From Purshia tridentata (lineage: Eukaryota; Streptophyta; Magnoliopsida; Rosales; Rosaceae): a DNA stretch of 64,000 nucleotides. The stretch lies in NCBI GenBank assembly GCA_003254885.1, contig QANT01008595.1, positions 1 through 64,000 on the forward strand, written 5' to 3'. The translations under genes and the position numbers were made by a program. Below, in pieces: positions 31,753-44,106 of the stretch (position 1 is the stretch's first letter; each line of letters begins with the position of its first letter). Under the pieces are notes generated by a model, which was not told the DNA's origin, did not search any database, and saw only the letters and a program-made list of their open reading frames with translations.

Positions 31753-34103
31753 CTCAAATCTTTAACTTGTTACTTCCTTTATCATCAAATAAAGTTGGTC
31801 TCGTCATATCCTAGTGTGAGTGTTTTGACATGTAAACAATTCATGCCCTTATGATGATCGGCATCTTGGGTATTTGAAGTGGTTGATGCAAGTAGTAGTG
31901 ATACATTTATACATTGGTAGGGCATGACACTTAGAAAAATGGAGGAGGTTTGGCTAATTGGGTTATTTGAAGTGTGTGTATCTCAGTTGCTTGAGTATGT
32001 GTTTACTACTTTACTTGCCGCAAGACCTATTTACTTTAGTAATTAGATGATAAATTTAATGGAATTTTACACTCTTTTTCTTTTTCTTCTTCCATCTGTT
32101 TGGCATGCTTCGATAAGAATATTTAGGTTCAGGTCTTGGATTGTCTGGATTGAAAGAGGTGAATAAGAGATATTAGTAAATTAAGTTAATTAACTACAAG
32201 AAATTTTTTACCATTTAATTGGATGGAGAGAAAAATATATAACCTTTTTTCAGCCCAAGATTATCAGATTCCGCATTTGGCGTGAAATGAAATGAACCCA
32301 GCAGTTTGCATGCATAGTTGCGCAGGTACGGTAAACAGTGGTTTATCAGTTAATGTATACACCAAAGGTAGAGGAACAAAGGGTTTCTATATGAGTGAGA
32401 ATTCAAAGGGTTTCTATATGGGTGAGAATTCAAATTATCATGCTTGAAAAGGTCAGCGCAGTTTTTGTTTGGGAAATTTTAGCCATATATAACAATTTTC
32501 TTTTGATACTTAATATATATATTTTAAACTTGAATAGACCATTTTATCTCTTAGTAAAATTACCAATAAGGACAAATTATAACCTTTAAAAAATTAAATT
32601 TTCTTTCCATACTCAACACATAATATCCAATTCCTTTATTAGCCTTAACCTAACCATCATCACTCATCCTCCTTCTCACCCACACCCTCTCTCACACTCA
32701 CATTATTAAATATCAAACTAAACCCTAACATCAATATAAGGGTTTTTAGGCAAATCAATGGTGAAATCGTACCCTATGAGCCTCCAAATGATGTATGCGT
32801 GCATTTTGTGTAATTTTCTGCATTTTTCCATGTTTTAGATGTTTTAGGAATTTCTGATTTGCGACGTATTCGGCGAATCAGAACTGAACACTGCTACAAG
32901 TTTTGGCTATAGCCGGCCGAACAAATGAGAAATGTTCGGTTGGAGCCGGTTGAATAAATGAGAAATGTTTGGTTGGAGCTGGCCGAAGATTTGTAACGAA
33001 CTCAGCAGACCAAAGCTGAATATGGCCTCTGACAGCATAAATGAATCCAACCCAAAAATTCACCAAAAACTCAAACCAATGGATAAAATTCATATAAAAA
33101 CAACAAACCCATCATAAAATACGTTTAATTTGCCCAAAACAACAAATAAAAAGTTTAAGAACTGAGATTGGGTATTCTATTCAGTGGTGGTGAGGGAATA
33201 TGGCAGCTATTGGGTATGGTGGTGGCCTATTGGGTATGAGTGTAGTGTAAATGGTTGGGTTGAAAAAGAAATTTATTATTGTTGGGTATGTGTGTAAAAT
33301 TGGAGGTAAGAAGAGAAAATTAAAATAATAGATTGAGTATTTATTAATAAGGGCAATGTGGTAATTTAAGTTGGGTAAAATAAGAAAAAACTAATTTGAA
33401 AAATATTGGTGTTGGGTAAATTAAGAAATAGGGTAACAAAAGAAGATTGTTAGGTATAAATAAAAATTCCCTATTAGTTTGCTTCAGCTTCTTGGTATGA
33501 GCATGTTATCTTCATCATTAATAGTGATTGGCTTCAATCCAATTGAAAAATTGCTATTGCCTGAGCTGAAACTGGACCTAAGGTGCTAGTTTTTGAAAAA
33601 GAGATTTTGCTTTGCACGTAGGTGAGTCTCTTGAATAAAAAACTTTGGCTGCGAGTTTGGTTTCAAGAGCACTAAACAGATTGTTTCATTTATAGGGAAA
33701 CAGCTAATCTTAGTTTTCCTAATTATCTGATTAGGGGTCTTCTGTCCTGGTGACGCTAATTTTGAGATCATACTGATGTACATGAACAGGGGATAAGAAA
33801 GAAAGCATTTAGAGGCCATGTAAGCAGACGAAAAAATGAGAAGGCAAAAGCAAGGGGGAAAAAAAACTCCCCAACATTAGCATATAGAATAAAATAACTC
33901 CTTTGACAAAAAACAAGAGAGCATCCATAACATTAAGTTCATAACTCCCATCCATAATCTTTACTTATACCAGAATAGCAAGATTTAGGGATCAGGGTCC
34001 ACACAAAACCATAAAAAGACGCATTCAAGCAACGATAACTTAAACTCATGGCAAATAACATTAACTGGGTTTGTAAGCCTTCTTGGATAAGAAGCAGCAA
34101 TAC
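31753..34103. other. Intergenic between DUF4057 and annexin 3' ends
   Basis: It contains the two convergent 3' UTRs. A 33-bp unit starting GCCGGCCGAACAAATGAGAA is tandemly repeated at 32912-32944 and 32945-32977, with a degenerate third unit. The phrase CAAAGGGTTTCTATATG occurs twice near 32377-32421. No gene was recognised. Confidence 0.45.
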
Positions 34104-37100
34104 TCAAGCATCTCCACATCCAATCAGTTCCACAAGCAATTTCTCATAGTCTCCAGAGGTGTCTTTGACAATTGCTTTGTCCAAAGGAACACTGTTTCTT
34201 CGGTGGTATTCTTCCTTAATGCGATGCAGATCAACCTCTGCCCGGGTAGTAACAACTCTAGTAAGAGCCCCTTCGTCCGTCCCAAGCTTGTTGATAGCCA
34301 GTCGTAGAAGCTTCTCAAAGTATTTCTCGGGGGTGGTCAAGCATTTGATTGTTGCTCTCAGTAGTTTGAGGAAATCATCATCTGCATCAGCCTTCAAATT
34401 CTGCACATAGATGCCTCATTATCAGTTTCAATAGGAGTAAGATAATTGTATAGGAACCTCAAATATAAAAAAGTAAAAGAATTAATCATACAAAATTAAA
34501 ATCCACCTTACTGTTACAAGTATTTTTTTCAAGTGATCCTCATGACAGTACACATATCTCCGAGAGATGCTTATACCTTGTTAATGGCATTTCCAAACTC
34601 ATTGTTGTAGTGATTGAGGGTTGCATTCAGCTGTGCCTTGCTCCTGGTAGTGAGGATCCTGATAACCTCCTCATCACTGTAACATTTGTCTGAGATTTTC
34701 TCATTAAGTATCTTAGCCTCTTTTTTTGCCAGTATCATGTTCACTTCATCTCCCTCATATCGGTAAGTGCTCACAAGAGGAACCAAAAGCTGTGATGCAG
34801 TTAAAATAGAAGACAAATTGATAAACAATGCACAAACTGCAATCAAAGCAAATGAAGAAAAGAAATTCTAGGCAGAAGGAAGGAAATTGTCTAAGATTAA
34901 GGTGCAAATTTTTTTGAAAAGGACAGCAATGTAGGTGAAGGTGTTTTGAACAAATTAATTTCAGATACAAGAAGTTGAATACAATAGAGAATCAAGAAGA
35001 TACATTTAAACCAACCAACTTAACATTTGAATCAACTACTAATATTGACTTGGGAGGTTTAAGGTTGTACCTTGCGGAAATCTCCAGATGTATGATATGC
35101 AACATCTTCTTCAAGGGACTTCTTGTAGCGAGCATGATAAGCCTGCTTTGCCAGTAATAGGTCATGAGAAGACCTAGTACAAGCTATTTCCATGAGAACC
35201 CAATTGCTTGAAGTGAACCTCTTTGTAGCTTCATTAGCCAACAATGCATCGCGGTCAGCAGGATGCAGTGTCCATAGCAGCACAGCTCGCTGGTTATGCA
35301 ACAAAATAGGAAAATTTAAGCAATGGCCTTATAAAGATACCTTCAGAAGTTCTACTCAACTAAAGGCACCCAAAAATTAAAAGATAACTAGCTAATAGTA
35401 GTACTTTTTATGCTTGGCAATTTAAAGGGAACAATCCAGGCTTGAACTCGGCAGTGGAATAAGTAGGGATGACCAAGACCAGAATATCCTCATAACAGAG
35501 TCACCAGGAGCATCTTAGAAGAATTCTAAGCCCAAGAGGGAGAAGGAGGGGGGTTTTGTTTTTTTGGGGGAGGGGGGGAGTGGTGTTGTTGTGTGTGTGT
35601 GTGTGTGCAAACCTGCCCATTGTTTACCATTTGTCTAGTTCTTTATTTTGATATCATGATATTTTTTACTAGTACATGAATTTTCAGTAACTTTATATGC
35701 TTGTTAGTTTAGATGGATAAAGATTTTATTGGATCACATTTAGAAGAAATTAATCTTACTTCCCTGCATATTATACATACCATACCACAGTTCAAAGAAT
35801 GACTCAAATTTATATATTGTAAGCAAGGTGGGGATGGGAATTCATTTTTCTCCATGGGGACGGAAGGGGGAAATCAATTTCATCCCCCATGCGGATAGGG
35901 GAGGGAAGCGGGATGGAGGGCAGATTATTGCAATGGGACAGGGACATATATTAATTTCACTTAAAACATGAAAGGCGCTGAATCTGACCTCAAAAGCACT
36001 TGAGAGTTCTTTGTCCAGTGACTTGAGAAGATCTTCCCCATAAGTTTCTGCATATGTCTGCTGAATCAATTTTCTCTGAGCTGCATTCCTGTGAGCCAAT
36101 ATGGATATGATCAATCCCTCATTTGTTCCCCATCCTGCATACAAATTACCAAATCTTCAACCTCTATCCATCATATGATCAGTTTTGCTAACTGTTTTTT
36201 TATTTTTATTTTCATTATTATTATTTTTTTAAAACAATATAAAAAAATAAAAAATAAAAACAAGTTTCAAATTGCTCTATTACATCAAAAACAGTTTTTT
36301 TTTTTATCTCTTATCTCCCAACTTTGTTTTCATTGATGATCCTATTCAAGTAATTGGAAGCCTATGGTAAGTAGTGTTTAATTGAGAGCGCATGACTTCA
36401 TGCAACCTACCAATTTTGAGCAAATTCTATGTAAAGGAGTTGGAACTAATAAATAACTTAAGGAGGGATGCTGATGTTACCTATATCAATCAGAGTATAA
36501 AAACATACATATGCATAACCAAGACATTTCAAGTAAATTATGGAGGACAAGAAGTGAAAACTGAGCAATGTGTAATCACATTTTTATTAGTAATAGAATT
36601 CAGAGCAGATGAATCAGATCAAGATCATAGTAGTTCAGCACTCAGCCCTTGTATTTTGCCATAATAATTGGAGTGAAATAAGGAAAAAGATTATTTAAAA
36701 TTTTGTTAGTCCATTGTGAACCTCAAACTGAGTCAACCAGATAAAAATGGATCTAGATCCGACACCTTTTTTCTTTAGAGAGGGATCTAGATCTAATACC
36801 TTGATCCAAGAAGAATGATGCCAAGTAAATTGAAAGATAATCCAAAGAGAAAGAAATCCACCATGATCATTATCATATTAGCATACAGAATTTTAGAAAA
36901 GGTTACAACCCCATTATACTTATAACCCAGAAAACAATACTTGCATAGTAAAATAATATAGAAGCAGATCGATCAAAAACTTTTGATGATCAACCATGTC
37001 AGATTCTTAAATTTGACGAATACATGTTAGTCAATAGTGAACCTCAAACTGACTCAAGAACATCATTTTTAAAAAGAATCTAGATCTAATTCTTTAATAG

Positions 37101-37522
37101 TTTGATCCAACAAAAATGATGCCAAGTAATATTGAATGAAAATCTCAGACAAAGAAACCCATCATGATTCATGAATCATGATCATCATCATATAGACATA
37201 TATATTGGCATACTGAATTGTTGAATGGTTACAACCCCATTATACTTAGTACCCAGAAAACACATTCGTACCAAGTACAAAAATATGGAAGCAGATCAAT
37301 CAAACTTCAGATGATCAACCATTCAACCATATCAGATCATAACAAAGATCATGTTAAACATAAAATTTACACATAAAATTTACCCTACTCCAAAAAAGTT
37401 TATACAGAATGATTGCATATTTTCTGAGTCTTAGAAGAAGCTTCACCTTCAAAAGCTTTCCTGAGTTGTTCAGAGTCCTCTGCTGGAGAAGGAACAACAG
37501 CTGGTACTTTAAGAGTCGCCAT
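34104..37522 (-). CDS. Plant annexin (ANN6/7-like), five coding exons
   Basis: Exons (minus strand) 37447-37522, 35989-36134, 35071-35289, 34577-34789 and 34104-34400 splice in phase to 316 residues, standard for a plant annexin. The start [20 protein letters not shown] is typical. It is a calcium-dependent phospholipid-binding protein of cytosol and membrane face, implicated in exocytosis, ion fluxes and stress. Of four annexin repeats, repeat 1 has the type II site (GWGTNE, with an acidic residue about 40 residues on) and the conserved His40. Repeat 4 has GTDEG, but its GxGTD is degenerate (NKLGTD). Repeats 2 and 3 lack sites, as usual in plants. An IRI putative actin-binding motif is present in repeat 3 ([12 protein letters not shown]). 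Intron 1 is 1.3 kb and holds a tandem duplication; intron 2 holds G-rich and GT repeats. Confidence 0.95.
35551..35610 (+). repeat. G-run cluster and (GT)n in annexin intron 2
   Basis: Four or more runs of at least five G (GGGGGG, GGGGG, GGGGGGG) within about 35 bases are followed by a (GT)n tract of about 9 units. The G-rich strand is the template strand of the annexin gene. It could form a G-quadruplex; no function is shown. Confidence 0.6.
36700..37340. repeat. Tandem duplication of about 315 bp within annexin intron 1
   Basis: Segments 36700-37015 and 37022-37340 share GTGAACCTCAAACTGA, AATGATGCCAAGTAA, GGTTACAACCCCATTATACT and GATGATCAACCAT in the same order. They are diverged, with copy-specific indels such as an expanded ATCATGATCATCATCATA run in the second copy. 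They lie between coding exons 1 and 2. Confidence 0.85.
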
Positions 37523-39957
37523 CCTCTGTGTCACTTAGTGGTGTAAGTTTGGAGTAGGAATAGAGTATGTATGTAATAATGGACTAGTGATAAAAACTAG
37601 TGTGGAGAATGGCATTTTATAGAATTGATGGAATGAAAGGAAAAGACTGAAAAGACTAAAAAGTAATTTTATGAAAGAAATTGAATAAAAAAAATCATTT
37701 TACAAAATTGAATAAAAAAGGCAAAAGATCCCACAAATAATTTGCTTTTACTTATTTTAGTCAATGATGATTGATGAGGTGGGTATGGCAGGTGACAAAA
37801 AGATAATGTAGGTCCAATAAAAAAAATTAAGAAAAAGGAGATATTGTTGTAGGTCCATTTTTTCTAAAACAGCTCCGGTTTTTCGCATTCTTATAATGCC
37901 GGTGGGACCACGTTTTAATATTCTTACTCAAGATTTGAGACAAATCTAGACATGGACAAAACAATTTTGCTGAATTGAAGGCACCTTCTTAATTCGGTGG
38001 TGAAATTTATGCGCGAAAATGTAACGGATATTTTGTGAGGAAACGATTAAGGTTTGATTAAATCACTAATTTTGATTTTTTTTTCTTTCAATTAGTTGAG
38101 ATGATTAGGTTTTGTTTATAATAAATGATAATTAAAGAATATGTGAATTAATTAGATGGAAATTTCATCTAATTAAATAGGGGTGAGAACAAGGAGCTAA
38201 ATTTCCATGTTTGCGGAAATTTTGATAGAAATTTCGACCAAATATAGATTTCACTAGAGTTTAGACAAAAATGATGGAAATTGTTATCAAACAATAGAAT
38301 TTTTGAATGAAACTTTAGTATATGCTTATTTAACATATTATCTACTACATTTATAAAAAACATTAAAGGAACCAAACCATATTTTAAGTTTCATGTGATA
38401 TAAGGTAAATATAATGCGTGCTGGAGACAAATTTTATTAAATAAAATTAATATAATAAATAAATGAAATTAGTATATTCTTTAGAGATAATTACTAATAA
38501 CTCCAGTTTGGGCCACCTAATCCTTCTAAAGTCTACTTTTTTTTTAGCTTCCCAGTTGGTCCACTTCAATTAGATCCGGCCCACATTTTATTTTGTTCGG
38601 TCCATTTTTTAATTTTCTTGCACAACTCCGTTTATCTCTCCGTCTCTCTCCCATCACTTTCTCATTTCTTTCACTTTCTCTCGTCACTTACGCACATTCT
38701 CCTCTCATTTCTCATTCTCTCTCTTCTCTCTTTTAACAGTCATTCTCTCTCTCCTGAATGCATCGTCGTCGGCCCTATAGATGGCAGTGAGACCCACCTC
38801 CCCATGTTCGCCTCTTCCCCCTCTTCCTTCCCATGGTCTCTGATTATCTATCCAGTCACCGACAAAGACAGATCCAAGCGAAAGCCGATAGTCAATTCTA
38901 GCAGCGATATACTTCTTCCGACCATGATGAAGGACCAAACCTATTGGGTTTTGTTCTTCTCGTCATTCTGAATATGAAGGTACCTTCCAATTGCCCATCC
39001 ATCCAGCCATGACGGCGAATCGGCGGCAGAGGAGGTTTGTTCTTAAGTTACTCAATCTTGTATTTTGGTTTATTTTTTATTAATTAAATCAATTTATTAA
39101 TTTATTTTTTTTTATGTTGAAGGTCATATAAACCACTCTATTTTCTGGAAAAATCTGAACTCTGCTTGAGTAAGTTTCTTTTGACTCAAAATATTTAGAT
39201 TGAATTATGGTTTGAGATTTTTTTTGTTTAGTGAATGATGAAATGTAATGGGTAGGAACTAGGAAGGTGCTACTTTTTGCAAGATTCTGGTTGGATGGTA
39301 GGTCTTTTGCCATTTCTTTGCATTAATGTGCATATGTATAGGTTTTTCATGGTTATATGTCATAAATTCAATTAAAGAATTTTTGGATGGTGCATATTAG
39401 AGTTTTAGTCATGTATTTTGATGACGATATTTGCATATATAAAGCTTTCTGCATAGTTCCCCATGATTCTTTCTGGTTCAATTAATATTTTTGCTCACTC
39501 CTAGGAGACAATAGCTTATGTTAATACAAATTGTTTAAGTCAGCAGTCAGTTGTAATTTGGTGTATAATTGACCAAATTTCACTGGTTTTGGCTTTTATA
39601 GGAACATTTCAGATGTGTTTTGGGAAGTAATATCCACACGCCAAGTTCTTTCGCTATATCAGGGTCTAGAAACAAAAACTTGAACTACTTTAGTGCTCAG
39701 TTTGTTTATTTTTATAAGTATAGCTACTTCAAAAGACTACATTCGGAAAAAAAAAATGGTGCTAAATCAATAGGAACATAAGCAAACTTGATACTTTTTG
39801 CTATTGCTGGGGCTTGCATAGCCATTGTATATGTAATGAAATTTTGGCTGTTTGACTCTCTCTTTATATGTATATGTAATAATTTCTTGTCGGGATCAAT
39901 GATGTGTATATGTGTATGTTCAATTTGTAAGTATTGAATTCTAAGTAACAATACCTG
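37523..39957. other. Intergenic upstream of annexin, with second dispersed-repeat copy
   Basis: 37523 to about 38000 is the presumed annexin promoter and leader. 38180-38415 is the inverted copy of the repeat at 113-430; its left edge reads TAGGGGTGAGAAC, reminiscent of hAT ends, but no partner end was found. About 38620-38760 is pyrimidine-rich. The 117-codon frame starting at 38618 has no family features. Nothing else was recognised. Confidence 0.4.
38180..38415. repeat. Dispersed repeat, inverted copy of 113-430
   Basis: Its reverse complement shares with the window's left end, in order, GCATTATATTTACCTTATAT, GGTTTGGTTCCTTTAAT, TTTATAAATGTAGTAGATAA, AAATAAGCATAT, TTTCATTCAAAA and GGTCGAAATTTC. 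Unlike the first copy it has no internal 70-bp duplication and only a decayed 12-bp array. Confidence 0.8.
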
Positions 39958-40080
39958 ATTGTTACTGTCCGACAATAGCAATAGGGTGATTGCTACTATC
40001 CGACAGTAACAATAAGATGATTGCTATTATACCATAGTAACAATAGGGTGATTGCTACTGTCCGACAATAACAATAACAA
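39958..40080. repeat. Four tandem 31-bp units, each an imperfect palindrome
   Basis: Units start at 39958, 39989, 40020 and 40051. Each has arms of the form ATTGCTACT...AGTAACAAT around a TCCGAC core, so each can fold into a hairpin. A related segment lies near 9128-9165. Confidence 0.85.
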
Positions 40081-40085
40081 ATACT

Positions 40086-40677
40086 CTAGATATAGAAAAA
40101 AAAAATACTTCAATTTTTTTGTTTGATGCTATTTTTTATGTGTTTTTACAAAAAAAAATATAATTTTGAGTGTTTTTGCACAGTAAGAATTGTAACTGGC
40201 ATATAGTAACAATTTACAGAGGTACTGTAGCATGCTACAGTAATGCCGTTATTGTAGCACCTGATCTTTATAAAGTGGACCGACAGGATTATGCATTTTC
40301 GTGTTTGGCCTTAATGAACAGCAAAAGTGCTCAAATGAACTTATCAAAAAAAAACCCCTATTCTTTATTACTTTATAATCTATCTAGATATAGAAAAAAA
40401 AAAACTTCAATTTTTTGTTTGATGCTATTTTTTATGTGTTTTTACAAAAAAAATATAATTTTGAGTGTTTTTGCACAGTAAGAATTGTAACTGGCATATA
40501 GTAACAATTTACAAAGATACTGTAGCATGCTACAGTAATGCCGTTATTGTAGCACCTGATCTTTATAAAGTGGACCGGCAGGATTATGCATTTTCGTGTT
40601 TGGCCTTAATGAACAGCAAAAGTGCTCAAATGGACTTATCAAAAAAAACCCCTATTCTTTATTACTTTATAATCTAT
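40086..40677. repeat. 298-bp tandem duplication with a 20-bp perfect palindrome
   Basis: Copies at 40086-40383 and 40384-40677 are nearly identical. Each contains the perfect palindrome TACTGTAGCATGCTACAGTA (40223-40242 and 40518-40537), followed by ATGCCGTTATTGTAGCACC. The parallel open frames at 40170 and 40465 are by-products of the duplication; they show no domain. Confidence 0.9.
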
Positions 40678-40761
40678 ACACTAAACTCTCTATACCATAT
40701 AATTTATATTTTATATTCTTTAAAATATAATATAGAATATTGGGATTTAGGCCTTCAAGGG

Positions 40762-40764
<3 letters not shown>

Positions 40765-40793
<29 letters not shown>
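40765..40793. repeat. (TTA)n microsatellite
   Basis: About nine TTA units in intergenic DNA. Confidence 0.9.
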
Positions 40794-41692
40794 TTTATAT
40801 AAAAATATATTATAAATTTAGGATTTAGGATTTAAAGTTTAAAATAAACAAACGAAACTCTAAAACCAAAAAGTCAAACCAATTCTCAAACGAAATCCCA
40901 AAGTCAAAGGGCCAAATAAAACTGCAAACCCTTATATTTTTTTTCCAATTGTCCAAAGACCTCAAATCCTAAACCTTTTTTTTTCTTTTTTCTTCTTTCC
41001 TTCCCATCTTCCACGTGCCTCTCTCTTCTTCTTTTTTTCCTTTTTTTTTCTTTTATTTCCCTTCCTTTTGCAGCACCTTTTCCAACTAACTGCCTCACTT
41101 TTTGTTTTTTGTTTTTTCCTCCCTTCCTTTCCCCCTTTCCCTTTCTTTCTCTTCCCATCTTCTCCAGAAATCTCCCATAGGGCCTGCCTCTTTTTTTTTT
41201 TTTTCCCTCCTTTTTCCCATCCCCAAATCCCACTTCCTTCATGCTGAAATCCCCAGATCTCGTTTCTTTCTTCTCTCCCCACAACCTCAGCCTCTTCTCC
41301 ACCTTAAACCCAGTCCATATTTGCCCAAATTTCAGGTTTTTCAGAAATTTTGGCGAAATGTCCGAAATTTAAACGAAAAATACATGAGATGGTGATTTCG
41401 TTTCGACACTCTCCAAAAACGAAAATTTTGCCAAAATTTCAGCGAAATTTTTGAAATTTAACTCCTTGGGTGAGAAGAGTTTTTAGTTGGCAGGTGTTTG
41501 AGTTGATATATTAAAAGGTATTATAAAAATAATAGGAGAGGGGAAAAATGTTTTTATAATTTTTTTTCAAATTTAATAGTGAGTGTAATCAATTGTATAT
41601 TATCATGGTGGGCATGGACATTATCATGTTAATCCTTGTTTCAACTTTAAAATGGTCAGTATGCACATTACTTGCTCAGTACCCTTATCTCC
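40794..41692. other. Intergenic, pyrimidine-rich tract
   Basis: A long C/T-rich stretch at about 40970-41300 gives artefactual Lys/Arg/Glu-rich frames on the minus strand. It is followed at 41330-41460 by an array of CGAAATTT-type motifs similar in style to the repeats at 360-430. No gene was recognised. Confidence 0.45.
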
Positions 41693-43601
41693 TAAGTACC
41701 TTCAGATAGATGATGGGTATTAAGATGGGTCGCCTAAGACCCATTATGGAGGGATCCACGACTTGAGTTACGACCTAGATCAAGGTTCATGTGCCATTAA
41801 TTTATGGGTCCACTTATCCATCAATTGTACCAGCCCTCTAAACAGCATAAATAATATTTGAATATACTACTTTGACTTGGACATTCCTAAGATTATAAAC
41901 TAACTTGACCGTTGAATAACATTTGGTTGGTATCACACCGGTGCCCGAATGGCCCCGAGGTCAACATCTTTTGTTTGCAGGTCCTGAGGACGTGGCATCA
42001 TACATAGATGTGGTAGGCATCCTGAGGGATTCACCTTGACAACCAATTTGATTTTGTGTATCAACAATTGGCATTGTCTTTGAAAACCTTGAACGCATTC
42101 CCTATAACACTCTATCCCGCTGAGCAATTGGTATTCCTATGCAATGTCAGACGACCAAACCATTAGTGAGCAATACGACACCCCTTTCACTCGGAAACGA
42201 AAGTCCGATGAACACATTCAAATAGATATGTTATAAGAAGAACTTCGCCAGGCAAGAGAAGCCCTCCAAACAGATAATGTGTCTAATCGAACCATAGGAA
42301 ATATGATTGTTGAAAATATGCAACACCGAGCATTAGGGGAGGACAAATAAGCTAATGAATAGTGTAATGAAGGCTCGGATCCATGACCAATTGGAGATTC
42401 CGACAACTCCTATGCCTGCACCGACGATCTCGATTATTAGGAATACCAAGATCTCCTGAGAAAGTTTGATGATGTTTTTGTGAAATAAAAAGGTAACCTT
42501 CGGCAGGCTGCTTGACAAGGACTTTGGGACAAAAGTCGAATACAGAATCGTACCTCAACCTAATGAGGACATTCTACCTCCACTTTCCTCCATCAACCCA
42601 AAAACACGTCTCTTGTTAGAATTAACAGAATGAAGTAAGAAAGTGGAAAATGCCGGAACACCCAAATTGCCAAACATACGTCGAAACGATCTCCAAGGTC
42701 CACTCACAACCAAGATTCTCTATATTCCTCTAACTTGAAACTTCAAAGTTCCAAAGATAACACAATATTCTGGCTCGGGAATCCCTATGACCATTTAGCA
42801 AATTATATATATCTGCTTTGGAGACACAACGATGCAACCAGGTGCTAAACCTTCCCTTCCACTTTGACAAGGGCGACACGAAATTGGTTTTACCAGCTAC
42901 CGACCAATTAAATCAACTCTTTTTCCCAGCTAGCTGAAGCTTTCACCAACCAATACATCATCCAATCTAAGCGATTATATTCTACCACTAACCTTACTAA
43001 AATTTGATAACAGGAAGGCGAGCCTCTTTAGGAGTATATTCACCGCTTTTAAACTATATATTCGCGGTGTGCAAACTGTAAAAAACATGTAGTATATGTG
43101 GCTTTCTAGGGTGGACTTCGCCGAAGCCGCCTGCTATATGACCTTAACATGAATGCCCCTACTACATATAAAGAACTATTGAGAAGGGCAATCCAGTACG
43201 CTTAGGCCTAATACTGAACATATAGGGAGCGATCTCTTGAGTACCTTCAAAAGATGGGTATTAAGATAGGTCACCCAAGACCCCTTGTGGAGTGACCCAT
43301 GACCCGAGTTACAACCTAGATCAAGGTCCACGTGTCATCAATTGATGGGTTCACTTGTCCATCAATTGCACAAGTAAGTACAATCTTTGAATATACTACT
43401 TTGACTTGGACTTGGACATTCCTAAGATTATAAATTGACTTGACTGTCGGAGACCATTTGGTCAGTGCCACATCGGTGCCCAAGTGGCCTCAAAGTTAAC
43501 ATCTTTTGTTCATAAGTCCTGAAGACATGGCATCATACCAAGTTGTAGTAGGCATCTAGAAGACCTCACCTTGACAACCAATTTGATTTTGTGTAACAAC
43601 A
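41693..43601 (+). mobile_element. Gag-only LTR retrotransposon (Ty3-like, decayed)
   Basis: Direct long terminal repeats of about 370 bp at 41693-42066 and 43238-43601 share AGTACCTTCA, GATGGGTATTAAGAT, ACTACTTTGACTTGGAC and a common end CCTTGACAACCAATTTGATTTTG-TGTA-CAACA. The internal region is only about 1.17 kb. It holds a broken gag-like frame: MSDDQTISEQYDTPFTRKRK near 42145, then EELRQAREALQTDN, and later AEAFTNQYII ... QEGEPL-EYIHRF near 42940-43050, the segment matching Ty3/gypsy gag 'FxxQFI...Q...ESLREYIxRF'. No protease, RT or integrase was seen. Stop codons and frameshifts abound. LTR ends are approximate and no target duplication was found. Confidence 0.75.
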
Positions 43602-44033
43602 TGTAAAAATAAAGTGGATGGAGAAATATGATAGGGAGGAAGAAATATAAATAATCTTATATAAGAGCTAAGAGGAAAAAACTAAAGTGAGATTTGAGTT
43701 ATTCACCATACAAGACTAAATTTACAATTTAAAAAAGTAAACAGTGATATTAACACTACCAGCTGCTGAACCTCAGTTTGAGATTGATGTGTGGCATGGA
43801 AAAACAACTTATTTTTAACACAAAATACATTTTAGTTTTTAGTTAATAAAATAAAAATTGCTTATTTAAAAAATGGGGGCAGAGAAATTGCGACTGGAAA
43901 TGACACCTTTACCTTACCACTCAACTGGTAATATTTTGGTCATCAAAAAAGACACTAGTAATTAAACATATGTCAACCAGATTATCACCAACATATTTCT
44001 CATCAAAATATCTAGAAAAATTGAACCAGAAAT

Positions 44034-44106
44034 CGACTCCACTGGGGATCGAACCCAGAATCTCTGGTTTCGTAGACCAGCGCCTTATCCATTGGGCCAT
44101 GGAGTC
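44034..44106 (-). tRNA. tRNA-Arg (anticodon ACG)
   Basis: The minus strand folds into a 73-nt cloverleaf. The acceptor stem is GACTCCA/TGGAGTC, the D-arm contains GCCCAATGGATAAGGC, the anticodon arm CTGGT-CTACGAA-ACCAG has anticodon ACG at its centre, and a short variable loop precedes the T-arm CTGGG-TTCGATC-CCCAG. The discriminator base is G. It contains the internal box A (TGGCCCAATGG) and box B (GGTTCGATCCC) of RNA polymerase III promoters, has no intron, and CCA is not encoded. ACG is read as inosine-CG and decodes CGU/CGC/CGA. Confidence 0.96.

Noticed and set aside
38618-38971. 117-codon plus-strand frame starting in a C/T-rich tract
   Set aside because: The first half is low-complexity Ser/Leu/Phe; no homologue was recognised and no promoter was seen.
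40170-40815. Two similar open frames (MFLHSKNCNWHIVTIY...)
   Set aside because: They arise from the 298-bp tandem duplication; there is no domain, and the frame is made of palindromic and AT-rich repeat sequence.
40904-41302. Lys/Arg/Glu-rich minus-strand frames
   Set aside because: They are translations of a C/T-rich low-complexity tract.
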